Shown in pieces: positions 41,377 to 49,849 of a stretch of DNA of 64,000 bases; position 1 is the first letter of the stretch, and each line of letters starts with the position of its first letter. The stretch is taken from NCBI RefSeq assembly GCF_003946725.1, contig NZ_RHOY01000015.1, forward strand, positions 1 through 64,000, in the 5' to 3' direction. The position numbers and the translations under genes were made by a program. The DNA is from Agrilactobacillus yilanensis. Its GTDB lineage: Bacteria; Bacillota; Bacilli; Lactobacillales; Lactobacillaceae. A model generated the notes under the pieces. The model searched no databases. It saw nothing but the letters and a program-made list of their open reading frames with translations, and was not told the DNA's origin.

Positions 41377-42683
41377 AACTCTCTGATGTTTTATTAAAAG
41401 TTGGGTTAGTGCTGGCCATTGCAGTCAGTATTGTATTATCTTTTTTGATCTGGACAAACAATGCGCGGTATGAGCGCAATCCTAATACTAAAATTGCCTC
41501 CAGCCAAAGTGGCAATGAGACCGATCATGACCTATCAGATATTTATCTGCCGGCACAGATCTTAAAAAAAGGGACCACACAGCAGTATATGGTCTATAAT
41601 CGTCGAGAAAATCCCAATCTCAGTTATAAAAAAGAAATTCAGAAGTGGACCATTCAAAAATTAAAAGCCCCTAAAAGTAACACCTATGATAGTTATTTAG
41701 ATACGGTTAACGGCAAGCATCAAGTACAATTGGTCTACTCAGATGAAATTACTTGGCGGCTATTTCGTAAAATTTATGGTTTAGCTTATACACCGGCTAA
41801 AAAGGATTTTAAATTTAACCGAATTATTTTGAAAACCAACGATTTACGGTGGGTCTATTTAGGTAATGATAAAAATCAAAAAATTTATAGTGTGAAAGTT
41901 AAAGATAATCAAGTTGAAAAACTGCAGAAATCGTTAAAAGATGCGGATCTGGGTTTACCAGTGAAAGAAGCCTTTTTAAATGATCAGCTGACGTTGTTTT
42001 ATACAGATACAGTGGAAATGACGCCGTACAGTTATTTAATTTCCCGGGAAAATGTAAATAACTATATTTCAACGCTGTTATCTGCAAATGATAATGATAC
42101 CAACATTGAAGCCCGCGAAAGTGGCGATACAACCACCTATTATAAGGGACTGTATAAGAAACTTTCGATGGACAGCAGTAATGGGCAAGTGCAATATGAG
42201 GACTATACGGATACAATTGCCATCAGCTCATCCACGGATTTATTAGTGAATGGGTTTAAGCGCTTGGTTAACTTAGGTAACTCGTTAACGAGCGTGCATT
42301 ATTTCAGCAGTGACTTTACGACTAAAACTGTAACATACACCAGCTATGTGGAGGGCTTCCCAGTTTTCCAAGACGGCGGCAATACTTCAATACAGCTGAC
42401 ACCGAGCGGCCAAATTCTGAAATTTCCAAGTGGAACATTACAAGTGCCGATCCCATCGGAAAGCCAAGATGGTCAATTACCAGCCACTGAAAATATGCTG
42501 TCAGCCTTAAAAAATGCTGGGGTAGACACGACAGCCATCAAAGGCATTCAGCTGGGGTATCGTTGGACGGAAACAAAAACCAATCAGCAAGTGATTGATT
42601 TACAGCCGACTTATTATATATATATTAATGATGCTTGGAAAGATTACAGTGACCTATTGACGGAACAAGGCGGTGGTTCATAA
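41367..42683 (+). CDS. walH: WalK regulator WalH (YycH)
   Basis: A 438-aa membrane-anchored extracellular protein with one N-terminal helix (VLLKVGLVLAIAVSIVLSFLIW) and a YycH domain. In B. subtilis YycH and YycI bind WalK in the membrane and inhibit it, while in S. aureus they activate it. The start ATG overlaps walK by 10 bases, indicating translational coupling. Identification rests on position and architecture; YycH sequences diverge strongly. Confidence 0.92.
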   Translation: MGVKLSDVLLKVGLVLAIAVSIVLSFLIWTNNARYERNPNTKIASSQSGNETDHDLSDIYLPAQILKKGTTQQYMVYNRRENPNLSYKKEIQKWTIQKLKAPKSNTYDSYLDTVNGKHQVQLVYSDEITWRLFRKIYGLAYTPAKKDFKFNRIILKTNDLRWVYLGNDKNQKIYSVKVKDNQVEKLQKSLKDADLGLPVKEAFLNDQLTLFYTDTVEMTPYSYLISRENVNNYISTLLSANDNDTNIEARESGDTTTYYKGLYKKLSMDSSNGQVQYEDYTDTIAISSSTDLLVNGFKRLVNLGNSLTSVHYFSSDFTTKTVTYTSYVEGFPVFQDGGNTSIQLTPSGQILKFPSGTLQVPIPSESQDGQLPATENMLSALKNAGVDTTAIKGIQLGYRWTETKTNQQVIDLQPTYYIYINDAWKDYSDLLTEQGGGS

Positions 42684-43514
42684 ATGGATTTTAAACGATT
42701 AGAATTAATTTTATTAGCCGTCTTTGTGGCCTTAGATATTTTTTTATTTGTATCTTACAATCAAAATCAAAATGTTTTTTTTGCCACGGATGTCAGTCAA
42801 AGTACGACTGAATCTTTACGGCAAGATATGAAAGATGACGATATTACGATTCCCAATAAACTGTCAAACAAAGCGCAAAGCGGCTACTATTTGGCCAGTC
42901 GTAGTAACGAAAAATTGAGTAATCAGTCGGGTCGTTTGACCGGGCAGAACTTTAACGTCAATAGTGATGGTGAGTTAACGAGTCGGTTTTATCAGCCGGT
43001 AGATTATAAAAAGGGACAGGCTTTAACCGCGGCTAAGGCCTTGTTAAAAGAACACAATCGAATTTTGTATGGCCATAGTTATAAGTATGTTCCTGAATTA
43101 TCAAATAGCAGCCAGTTGGTTTTTACCCAAAAACATAACGGACATCCTGTATTTGATGTGAAGGCGCGCTTGATATTTCAGTTAGATGACAACACGATCA
43201 CCGGTTATACGCAGCAATATGTGGATAATTTTATTGTGCTGCGGGAAAAAAATACGGTGATCAGTGCAAAGGCAGCGATTAATAATTTATATACAAATTC
43301 AGAAATTCCGACAAATTCCACCGTTGTCTGGTATCGCTTAGCCTATTATGGCTTTTTAGATGCAAAAGGCAGCACGATTTATATTCCTACGTGGTACATT
43401 GGCGTCAAAGATAATAGCACTAAAACCGTTACCCAAAAGCAAATCAATGGGTTTACCGGTGCCCTGATCAAAAGTAAAAGTTCAGAGTCAACTTATTACG
43501 CAGTAGATGATTGA
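42684..43514 (+). CDS. walI: WalK regulator WalI (YycI)
   Basis: A 276-aa protein with an N-terminal membrane helix (LELILLAVFVALDIFLFVSY) and an extracellular YycI domain; it resembles the C-terminal part of WalH in build. The ATG follows the walH stop codon without a gap. It is expected to form a ternary complex with WalH and WalK. Confidence 0.93.
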   Translation: MDFKRLELILLAVFVALDIFLFVSYNQNQNVFFATDVSQSTTESLRQDMKDDDITIPNKLSNKAQSGYYLASRSNEKLSNQSGRLTGQNFNVNSDGELTSRFYQPVDYKKGQALTAAKALLKEHNRILYGHSYKYVPELSNSSQLVFTQKHNGHPVFDVKARLIFQLDDNTITGYTQQYVDNFIVLREKNTVISAKAAINNLYTNSEIPTNSTVVWYRLAYYGFLDAKGSTIYIPTWYIGVKDNSTKTVTQKQINGFTGALIKSKSSESTYYAVDD

Positions 43515-43568
43515 TCGGCCGGTCTATGTTATATTAGCTATAGTTATTTTAGAAGGGACCTAGGTTTG

Positions 43569-44378
43569 ATGGAGGATCATAGTTCAAGTTTACGGATTAG
43601 CGTTTTAGCCAGCAGCAGCTCCGGTAATACAACTTATATTGAGACACCAAAACGTAAGATTTTAGTAGATGCTGGTTTGTCTGGTAAAAAAATTGCACAT
43701 TTAATGGCCAGTATTAATCGTAAGTTAGAAGATGTGGATACGTTATTTGTGACCCATGAACATAGCGATCATGTCCAAGGGGTTGGTGTTTTAGCCCGTA
43801 AATACCAAATGGATGTTTACGCTAATGAAAAAACATGGCAGGCTATGGCGCATAAAATTGGTAAAGTAGCCACCGCACAAAAACATATTTTTGAAATGGG
43901 TAAAACCATGACGTTTGATGACTTAGATGTGGAAAGTTTTGGGGTCTCCCATGATGCCATTGCGCCACAATTCTATGAATTTCATCATGATGGCCGCTCA
44001 TTTGTCATTTTGACGGATACGGGTTACGTTTCTGAAAATGTCGCGGGGACGATTAAAGATGCTGATGCTTATTTATTTGAATGTAATCATGATGTAGAAA
44101 TGTTACGCTGCGGTCGCTATCCTTGGCCGTTAAAACAGCGTATTTTAGGCGATAAAGGCCATTTGTCCAATGAAGATGGCGGGCGGGCGTTAATTGATGT
44201 CATTGGTAATCACACTAAAAAAATTTATTTAGGCCATTTAAGCCAAGAAAATAATGTTAAAGAATTAGCGCATTTAACCATCAGTCAGATGCTGGCGGCT
44301 GAAGATTTAGGTGTGGGGCACGACTTTAAAATTTTGGATACAGATCCAGCAGTGGCTGATCCACTTGTTTGTGTTTGA
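43569..44378 (+). CDS. walJ: MBL-fold metallohydrolase WalJ (YycJ)
   Basis: A 269-aa metallo-beta-lactamase-fold protein: LASSSSGNTTYIETPKRKILVDAG at the N-terminus, the metal motif THEHSDH (about 63-69), then LTDTGYV and LGHLSQENN near the C-terminus. YycJ proteins act as exonucleases or DNA-repair factors and are linked to coordination of wall synthesis with replication. I place the start at the ATG at 43569, although a TTG directly upstream is possible; AGAAGGG precedes both. It is the last gene of the wal operon, followed by a terminator. Confidence 0.94.
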   Translation: MEDHSSSLRISVLASSSSGNTTYIETPKRKILVDAGLSGKKIAHLMASINRKLEDVDTLFVTHEHSDHVQGVGVLARKYQMDVYANEKTWQAMAHKIGKVATAQKHIFEMGKTMTFDDLDVESFGVSHDAIAPQFYEFHHDGRSFVILTDTGYVSENVAGTIKDADAYLFECNHDVEMLRCGRYPWPLKQRILGDKGHLSNEDGGRALIDVIGNHTKKIYLGHLSQENNVKELAHLTISQMLAAEDLGVGHDFKILDTDPAVADPLVCV

Positions 44379-44389
44379 GCGTAGATTTT

Positions 44390-44425
44390 AGCAACTGTGA
44401 CCATAACTTGGCACGGTTGTTTTTG
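44390..44425 (+). terminator. Terminator of wal operon
   Basis: CAACTGTG-a-CC pairs with GGCACGGTTG, followed by TTTTTG. Confidence 0.7.
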
Positions 44426-44544
44426 TTTAAGGCCTAGGACTGATATTTTTTTGAACATTAGTTTTTCATAAAAATTTCATACCCATTTGTTATTGTGTTC
44501 GTAAAGATAATTAATGACAATATTTCAGTGAAGGTGAGATTACT

Positions 44545-45864
44545 TTGGACAAAAAAGATAGACAAAGCAGAAGTAAATCTTCAAGTGGCCTATGGAAGAC
44601 GGCCGTTGTAGCTGTTGTTTCAGCAGTAATTGGTGGTGGGGTGGCTTATGGCGGGTTTTCGCTGGCTAGCAGTCGGGATACAAGCACCAGCAGTGCCACA
44701 CCGGCGCTAACGACTAAAAAAAGCGGCACGACACAAGTGAGTAACGTTACCGTGAAGTCCACCAATCAGATGACTAAATCGTTTAAAAAGGTTAAAAATG
44801 CGGTTGTCTCAGTAGTTAATTTGCAAAAAGAAAGTGCCACTGACAGCAGTAATCCTTTTGCCGGCTTATTTGGCGATTCTGATTCAAATTCAAATTCTAG
44901 CAGTTCTAGCGCATCGTCTTCTTCTGGTTCGCTAGAGGAATATGGTGAAGGTTCTGGGGTTATTTATACAAAGGAAAATGGCAAGGCTTATATTGTTACG
45001 AATAACCACGTTGTCTCCGGTTCTGATGAACTACAAGTCATCATGAGCGATGGGACAAAATTAACGGCTAAACTGGTAGGGGCCGATGAGGTAACGGATT
45101 TAGCAGTGTTATCCATTGATGCCGATAAAGTGACCACGACAGCAAGTTTTGGGAACTCTGACAGTATTACACCCGGTGAAGCAGTTATCGCCATTGGCTC
45201 GCCTTTAGGCAGTGATTATGCGACGTCGGTGACGCAAGGGATTATTTCAGCTAAAAGCAGAACGATGCCGATTACGGATGAAACCACTGGGCAGCAAACC
45301 GGTGAATCTACGGTTATTCAAACGGATGCGGCCATTAATCCTGGGAACTCTGGTGGACCATTGGTAAATGCTGCTGGGCAAGTCGTCGGGATTAACTCGA
45401 TGAAGCTGGCAGAAAGTAATGATGGCACAACGGTTGAAGGGATGGGCTTTGCGATTCCAAGTAATGAAGTTGTGGAAATCATTAATCAATTGGTTCAAAA
45501 TGGTTCTGTTACAAGACCGGCTTTAGGGATTTCAGTTGTTGAGTTATCACAAATCTCAGCGAGTCAACAAAGTTCAGTCTTGAAATTACCAAGCAGTGTG
45601 ACAACGGGCGCTGTGGTTTCTAGTGTGACGGATGGTTCTGCCGCCGCAAATGCGGGCTTAAAGAAATATGATGTGATTACGGCTTTAGGTAGCACAAAGG
45701 TTGAAAGTATTGCTAAGCTGCATACGGCCTTGTATAAATACAAAGTTGGCGACAAGGTGGAGATTACTTATTACCGGGATGGTAAAAAGGCAACAACCAC
45801 GGTCACTTTACAAAAGGCAAGTTATAGCAGCAGTTCAAGTTCCAGCAGTGGGACAGAGAATTAA
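44545..45864 (+). CDS. htrA: Serine protease HtrA (DegP family)
   Basis: A 439-aa surface quality-control protease. The start is TTG at 44545, seven bases after AAGGTGAG. A membrane anchor (about 18-42) is followed by a Ser/Asp-rich linker (98-130), the trypsin-like domain with His155 (NNHVV), Asp185 (TDLAVL) and Ser269 (GNSGGP), a PDZ domain (about 320-420), and a Ser-rich tail. It degrades misfolded exported proteins. It has its own promoter after the wal terminator, the normal arrangement in lactobacilli, where it is often stress induced. Confidence 0.97.
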   Translation: MDKKDRQSRSKSSSGLWKTAVVAVVSAVIGGGVAYGGFSLASSRDTSTSSATPALTTKKSGTTQVSNVTVKSTNQMTKSFKKVKNAVVSVVNLQKESATDSSNPFAGLFGDSDSNSNSSSSSASSSSGSLEEYGEGSGVIYTKENGKAYIVTNNHVVSGSDELQVIMSDGTKLTAKLVGADEVTDLAVLSIDADKVTTTASFGNSDSITPGEAVIAIGSPLGSDYATSVTQGIISAKSRTMPITDETTGQQTGESTVIQTDAAINPGNSGGPLVNAAGQVVGINSMKLAESNDGTTVEGMGFAIPSNEVVEIINQLVQNGSVTRPALGISVVELSQISASQQSSVLKLPSSVTTGAVVSSVTDGSAAANAGLKKYDVITALGSTKVESIAKLHTALYKYKVGDKVEITYYRDGKKATTTVTLQKASYSSSSSSSSGTEN

Positions 45865-45874
45865 AAAGTAGCTC

Positions 45875-45912
45875 AAAAAGTTTGGTTCAAGTAATTGGAT
45901 CAAGCTTTTTTT
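45875..45912 (+). terminator. Terminator of htrA
   Basis: AAGTTTGGTTC pairs with GGATCAAGCTT through several G-U pairs, then TTTTT. Confidence 0.65.
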
Positions 45913-46046
45913 AGTGAAAAAATGAGAACGTACGTTTATGGAGACGCTTTAGATATTTAAAACCTATGGATTAAGCTTTTTTAATAAAAATAACGAACTA
46001 TAGATAGTTTATTTTAATAAATGTTCCTTAATTTATTTGTCAAGTA

Positions 46047-46377
46047 TGTGGATAGCGATGAGAGGTTCTGAAATTAAATGTGGATAAGTCTGTGGATAGT
46101 GTGAATAACAAGGCTAATTAGCCTAAAAAGTTTTCCACAGATAATTAAAAAGCCTGTTTACAACTGATATTTCTTATATGGAATAACGACTGTAAGTACT
46201 AATAATATCACATTTGTAATGGGTTACTTTAATATTTCGAACATTACAAATTTTGTTGATAACTTTTTTAAAAATAAAAAAAAAAAATTTCAATTTCTAC
46301 ATCTAGCGCTTATTTTTTTTCGACCTACAATATTTAGAAGCTGACTTCAAACGGTTGTGTATAAATTTAGTGGATAA
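46047..46377. other. Cluster of DnaA-box-like sequences between htrA and rlmH
   Basis: Compared with TGTGGATAA, there is a perfect box at 46079-46087 and one-mismatch boxes at 46047 (TGTGGATAG), 46091 (TGTGGATAG), 46131 (reverse, TTTTCCACA), 46254 (TGTTGATAA), 46356 (TGTGTATAA) and 46369 (AGTGGATAA). A perfect 14-bp palindrome AGGCTAATTAGCCT (46111-46124) and an A/T-only tract (46265-46290) lie in between. No dnaA or parB gene is in the window. It may be part of, or accessory to, the replication origin. The rest of 45913-46046 shows nothing else. Confidence 0.6.
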
Positions 46378-46426
46378 ATTAGTAACAATGTGTAAAACTT
46401 AAATTAAACAAAAAAGGGTGGCTACT

Positions 46427-46906
46427 GTGAATATAAAAATTATTTGTGTTGGTAAATTAAAAGAGAAATATTATAAACAGGGCATCGCTGAATATTCTAA
46501 AAGACTCAGTGCGTTTACAAAGTTTGAAATTGTGGAAGTCCCTGATGAAAAGGCACCGGAATCTTTAAGCGTTGCTGAAATGACTCAAGTAAAAGCTAAA
46601 GAAGGTGAACGCATCTGTCAAAAAATCAAAGCTAAGGAATATGTTTTTGCCTTAGCGATTGACGGCAAACAACGCAGTTCAGAGGTTTTTGCTGCAGAAT
46701 TACAGGAACTAACAACTTATGGGCATAGTGATATTACTTTTGTGATCGGGGGCTCTTTAGGGTTGAGTCCTGCTGTATTACAGCGTGCGGACACAACATT
46801 ATCCTTTGGTAAATTGACCTTACCCCATCAATTGATGCGCCTTGTCTTAACGGAACAAATTTATCGTGCCTTTATGATTAATAACAATCGCCCTTATCAT
46901 AAATAA
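46427..46906 (+). CDS. rlmH: 23S rRNA pseudouridine-1915 N3-methyltransferase RlmH
   Basis: A 159-aa SPOUT methyltransferase modifying pseudouridine 1915 in helix 69 of 23S rRNA. Using the GTG at 46427, five bases after AAGGGTGG, gives exactly the normal family length and the opening [16 protein letters not shown]; a GTG at 46418 is in frame but overlaps the ribosome site. The SAM-binding knot is seen in [11 protein letters not shown] and [18 protein letters not shown]; it ends in NNNRPYHK, the usual C-terminus. The 3' end is the attachment site for SCC elements in staphylococci, but no element is inserted here. Confidence 0.96.
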   Translation: MNIKIICVGKLKEKYYKQGIAEYSKRLSAFTKFEIVEVPDEKAPESLSVAEMTQVKAKEGERICQKIKAKEYVFALAIDGKQRSSEVFAAELQELTTYGHSDITFVIGGSLGLSPAVLQRADTTLSFGKLTLPHQLMRLVLTEQIYRAFMINNNRPYHK

Positions 46907-46935
46907 AATTGAACACACACGTTTTAAAAATAGTA

Positions 46936-46979
46936 TAAAAAAACGGCTAGATCAAATTTGACCTAGTCGCTTTTTTTAT
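46936..46979. terminator. Bidirectional terminator after rlmH
   Basis: GGCTAG pairs with CTAGTC around TCAAATTTGA, flanked by A and T runs. It lies between convergent genes ending at 46906 and 46990. Confidence 0.8.
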
Positions 46980-46989
46980 ACTACGTTAG

Positions 46990-48402
46990 TTAATTGTTAA
47001 CTGTGTTTGCTTTCTTTTCAGTGATATATTGATCAATTTCTTTAGCGGCAATTTTACCAGCACCCATAGCTAAGATAACGGTTGCTGCCCCAGTGACAAT
47101 ATCACCACCGGCAAAGACGCCAGGAATTGAAGTAGCACAAGTTTCTTCGTCAGCATCGATATAGCCCCATTTATTAGTTGCTAATTCAGGGAATGTATCT
47201 AACAAGACGTGGTTTGCACCTTGACCAATGGCTTCAATAGCTGTTGTTGCAGGAATGATAAATTCACTACCAGGAATTGGTTCAGGACGGCGGCGGCCGG
47301 AGTCATCAGGTTCGCCTAATTGCATCTTGATGCATTTCACACCAGATAATTGACCGTTTTCGTCACCAATATATTCGATAGGACTTGTTAACCAGCTGTA
47401 GTCAATACCTTCTTCAACAGAATGATGATATTCTTCCACACGAGCTGGCAATTCTTCAACGGAACGCCGATAAGCAACGGTTACTTTTTCAGCGCCTAAA
47501 CGTCTTGCAGAACGGGCACAGTCCATGGCAACGTTACCACCACCAATAACCACAACATCTTTAGCGGGTTCGATAGGGGTATCATATTTAGGGAATTCAT
47601 AACTATGCATTAAGTTAATCCGAGTTAAGTATTCACTGGAAGCGTAAACCCCGTTGAGTTCTGTTCCGGGGATCTTCATAAAGTTTGGTGTCCCGGCACC
47701 AACACCAATATAACAAGCATCAAAATCAGACATGATTTCATCCATTGTGATGGTCTTACCCACAATAGCATCTGTTTCGATTTTAACACCTTGTGCACTA
47801 ATTTGATCAATTTCTTTTTGGACAATTGTCTTAGGTAGACGGAATTCTGGGATCCCATAAGATAAGACACCACCAGCTTTAGATAAAGCTTCAAAAACAG
47901 TAACGTCATAACCTGCATTAGCTAAGTCCCCGGCAACGGTTAAGCCTGAAGGGCCAGAACCAACAACGGCAACTTTGCCTTTGTCATGGGCAATATCAGC
48001 AGGTTCTTCAGGATGGTCTAAAGACCAGTCTGCAACAAGCCGTTCAAGTTTACCAATAGCAACGGGTTCAAATTTCTTGGATTGACCAAGCCGGCAAACC
48101 ATTTCGCATTGTTTTTCTTGTGGGCAGACACGGCCACAAATGGCAGGCAAGTTAGAATAACGGGCAATAACTTTGCGGGCGCCATCCATGTCGCCTTCCT
48201 TGATTTGTTTGATGAAGCCTGGAATATCAATCATAACGGGACAATGTTGGATACAAGGGGCATCTTTACATTGTAAACAACGATTTGCCTCTAAGTTGCC
48301 TTCTTCCATTGTGTAGCCTAAAACAACTTCTTTAAAGTTATGGGAACGAACTTCTGCGTCTTGTTCCCGAATTGGTGTTTTGTTATAACTGCGTTTTGCC
48401 AT
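46990..48402 (-). CDS. NfnB/GltD-like NADPH-dependent oxidoreductase
   Basis: A 470-aa flavoprotein of the glutamate synthase small subunit type. The N-terminal Fe-S domain has CLQCKDAPCIQHCP and CGRVCPQEKQCEMVCR; FAD and NAD(P)-binding Rossmann motifs are VVGSGPSGLTVAGDLA and VVIGGGNVAMDCARSA. No large GltS subunit gene is present. Directly upstream (five bases) is an NfnA-like ferredoxin-NADP reductase subunit, so the pair is more likely an NfnAB/SudAB-type complex transferring electrons between ferredoxin, NADH and NADPH than a glutamate synthase. The gene shares a terminator with rlmH. Confidence 0.85.
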   Translation of the reverse strand: MAKRSYNKTPIREQDAEVRSHNFKEVVLGYTMEEGNLEANRCLQCKDAPCIQHCPVMIDIPGFIKQIKEGDMDGARKVIARYSNLPAICGRVCPQEKQCEMVCRLGQSKKFEPVAIGKLERLVADWSLDHPEEPADIAHDKGKVAVVGSGPSGLTVAGDLANAGYDVTVFEALSKAGGVLSYGIPEFRLPKTIVQKEIDQISAQGVKIETDAIVGKTITMDEIMSDFDACYIGVGAGTPNFMKIPGTELNGVYASSEYLTRINLMHSYEFPKYDTPIEPAKDVVVIGGGNVAMDCARSARRLGAEKVTVAYRRSVEELPARVEEYHHSVEEGIDYSWLTSPIEYIGDENGQLSGVKCIKMQLGEPDDSGRRRPEPIPGSEFIIPATTAIEAIGQGANHVLLDTFPELATNKWGYIDADEETCATSIPGVFAGGDIVTGAATVILAMGAGKIAAKEIDQYITEKKANTVNN

Positions 48403-48407
48403 GGTGG

Positions 48408-49229
48408 TTAGCCCTCCTTAACTTCAGCATAAGCTTCTTTTTCTTGTGTATGGTATTGTTTCATCCGATTCATGAAAGTATCCCAGTCAACTTGATCACC
48501 AAGGAATTCTGGGCCGTCAACACAAGCGAATTTGATATCATCACCAACACTAACCCGACAACCGCCACACATCCCTGTGCCATCGATCATGATTGGGTTC
48601 AAAGAAACATAAGTTGGGACATCGTATTTATGTGCGGTTTGCGTGCAAAAACGCATCATAATCCCAGGGCCAATTGCCCAAGAGCAATCGATTTTTTCAC
48701 GTTTCAAGACATCTTCCATAGCTTCAGTAACTAAACCTTTGCGGCCCAAAGTACCATCATCGGTCATTAAGATTAATTCATCTGAATATTTTTCACATTC
48801 ATCGGCTAAAATCATAAAGTCTTTGTTTTTAGCCCCTAAGATTGTGATGACCCGGTTGCCTGCATTTTTAAGGCCTTTAACGATTGGATATAAAGCAGCG
48901 ATCCCAACACCACCACCAACTAATAAAACGGTACCATAATTTTGGACCTCAGTAGGCTTGCCTAGGGGACCAGCAAGACTGAACAATTCATCTCCAGGTC
49001 TAAGTTTGGCCAAATCATAAGTTGATTTACCAATAACTTGGAAGATAATCCGAATTTTTTCTTGTTCGGGTAAAGTTTCACAAATTGTTAATGGAATACG
49101 TTCAGATGTTTCATTACGCTGTACAATTACAAATTGACCTGGTTTTGCCTTAGCAGCGATTCTTGGGGCATCAATTAAAACCTCAAATTCAGTTGCTGAG
49201 TGCTGTTTGTAGTCTGTAACCTTAAACAT
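48408..49229 (-). CDS. NfnA-like ferredoxin-NADP reductase subunit
   Basis: A 273-aa FAD/NAD-binding protein of the PyrK/SudB/NfnA type. The flavin domain contains AKPGQFVIVQRNETSERIPLTI; the nucleotide domain GGGVGIAALYPIVKGLKNAGN; and the C-terminal [2Fe-2S] cluster the pattern CGGCRVSV... FACVDGPEF. The start at 49229 follows TAGGAGGCAGTAAC; a longer in-frame reading lies in the leader. It is the first gene of a two-gene operon with the GltD-like subunit, preceded by a structured leader. Confidence 0.85.
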   Translation of the reverse strand: MFKVTDYKQHSATEFEVLIDAPRIAAKAKPGQFVIVQRNETSERIPLTICETLPEQEKIRIIFQVIGKSTYDLAKLRPGDELFSLAGPLGKPTEVQNYGTVLLVGGGVGIAALYPIVKGLKNAGNRVITILGAKNKDFMILADECEKYSDELILMTDDGTLGRKGLVTEAMEDVLKREKIDCSWAIGPGIMMRFCTQTAHKYDVPTYVSLNPIMIDGTGMCGGCRVSVGDDIKFACVDGPEFLGDQVDWDTFMNRMKQYHTQEKEAYAEVKEG

Positions 49230-49259
49230 GTTACTGCCTCCTATATACAAATCTTCATT

Positions 49260-49376
49260 AAATAGTTGATAAATCACCTTAAAAGACAACATGATTCAGA
49301 AAAGCGATTAAGTACGCTAACTTGATCGATTTTCTGAATCACAGGCCTAAATCGATAGAAGATTTATCAGTTATTT
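49260..49376 (-). promoter_or_regulatory. Structured 5' leader of the NfnAB-like operon
   Basis: Two nested inverted repeats lie 30-150 bases upstream of the first ATG: an outer stem AAATAGTTGATAAATC (49260-49275) with GATTTATCAGTTATTT (49361-49376), two mismatches, and an inner GATTCAGAAAA (49293-49303) with TTTTCTGAATC (49330-49340), extended by CGAT/ATCG. The outer stem closes a long multi-part structure, as in riboswitches, but no U-run is seen. A minus-strand TTGACA at about 49461-49456 could be its promoter. It matches no class I know. The region 49377-49849 holds no gene. Confidence 0.5.
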
Positions 49377-49793
49377 GTCAAAAAACACGATGACGCCAGA
49401 AAAAAACGTTAGATGTCCTCTGTACTAAAACAAGCTTAGTCTAATCTAATTTCATTGTCAATATAATTAACCTAAGTTAGTGAAAAAAATCACTTTTTTA
49501 AGATAACGTTAAATTGTTCAATTTAAGATAAAAAATATCTAAAAAGTTTTTTAAAACACAAAAAAAATTTATGATAGAATCAAGAGATATACGGGTAATT
49601 ACTGGTTGAACGCCTGGATTAGAGGCACTATAACGATAAAATAGCGTTACAGATTATAGGATTAAAACTCGTTAAAATTGATTTGAAATCTAACCTTTGT
49701 GAATTATTAATCTATTTAGGACGAATAAATAGCAAATTCCCTTAGTTTAATTATGCTAAATTGATGAGAAAATGACGGCTTAAAATAGGGCTA

Positions 49794-49802
49794 TGCTATA
49801 AT
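49794..49802 (+). promoter_or_regulatory. Extended -10 promoter of CoA-disulfide reductase gene
   Basis: TGCTATAAT is a full extended -10 element, 48 bp before the ATG; no good -35 is seen, which is usual for this type. Confidence 0.55.
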
Positions 49803-49849
49803 AATATCGGAATCGTTACTTATTTCACATCAAAGAAAAGAGGGACTTT

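Noticed and set aside
46880-46920. SCC-type insertion at the 3' end of rlmH
   Set aside because: rlmH is intact and is followed by an ordinary terminator and housekeeping genes; no recombinase or repeat is present.
46990-48402. True glutamate synthase small subunit
   Set aside because: No large subunit gene is adjacent, while an NfnA-type partner is five bases away.
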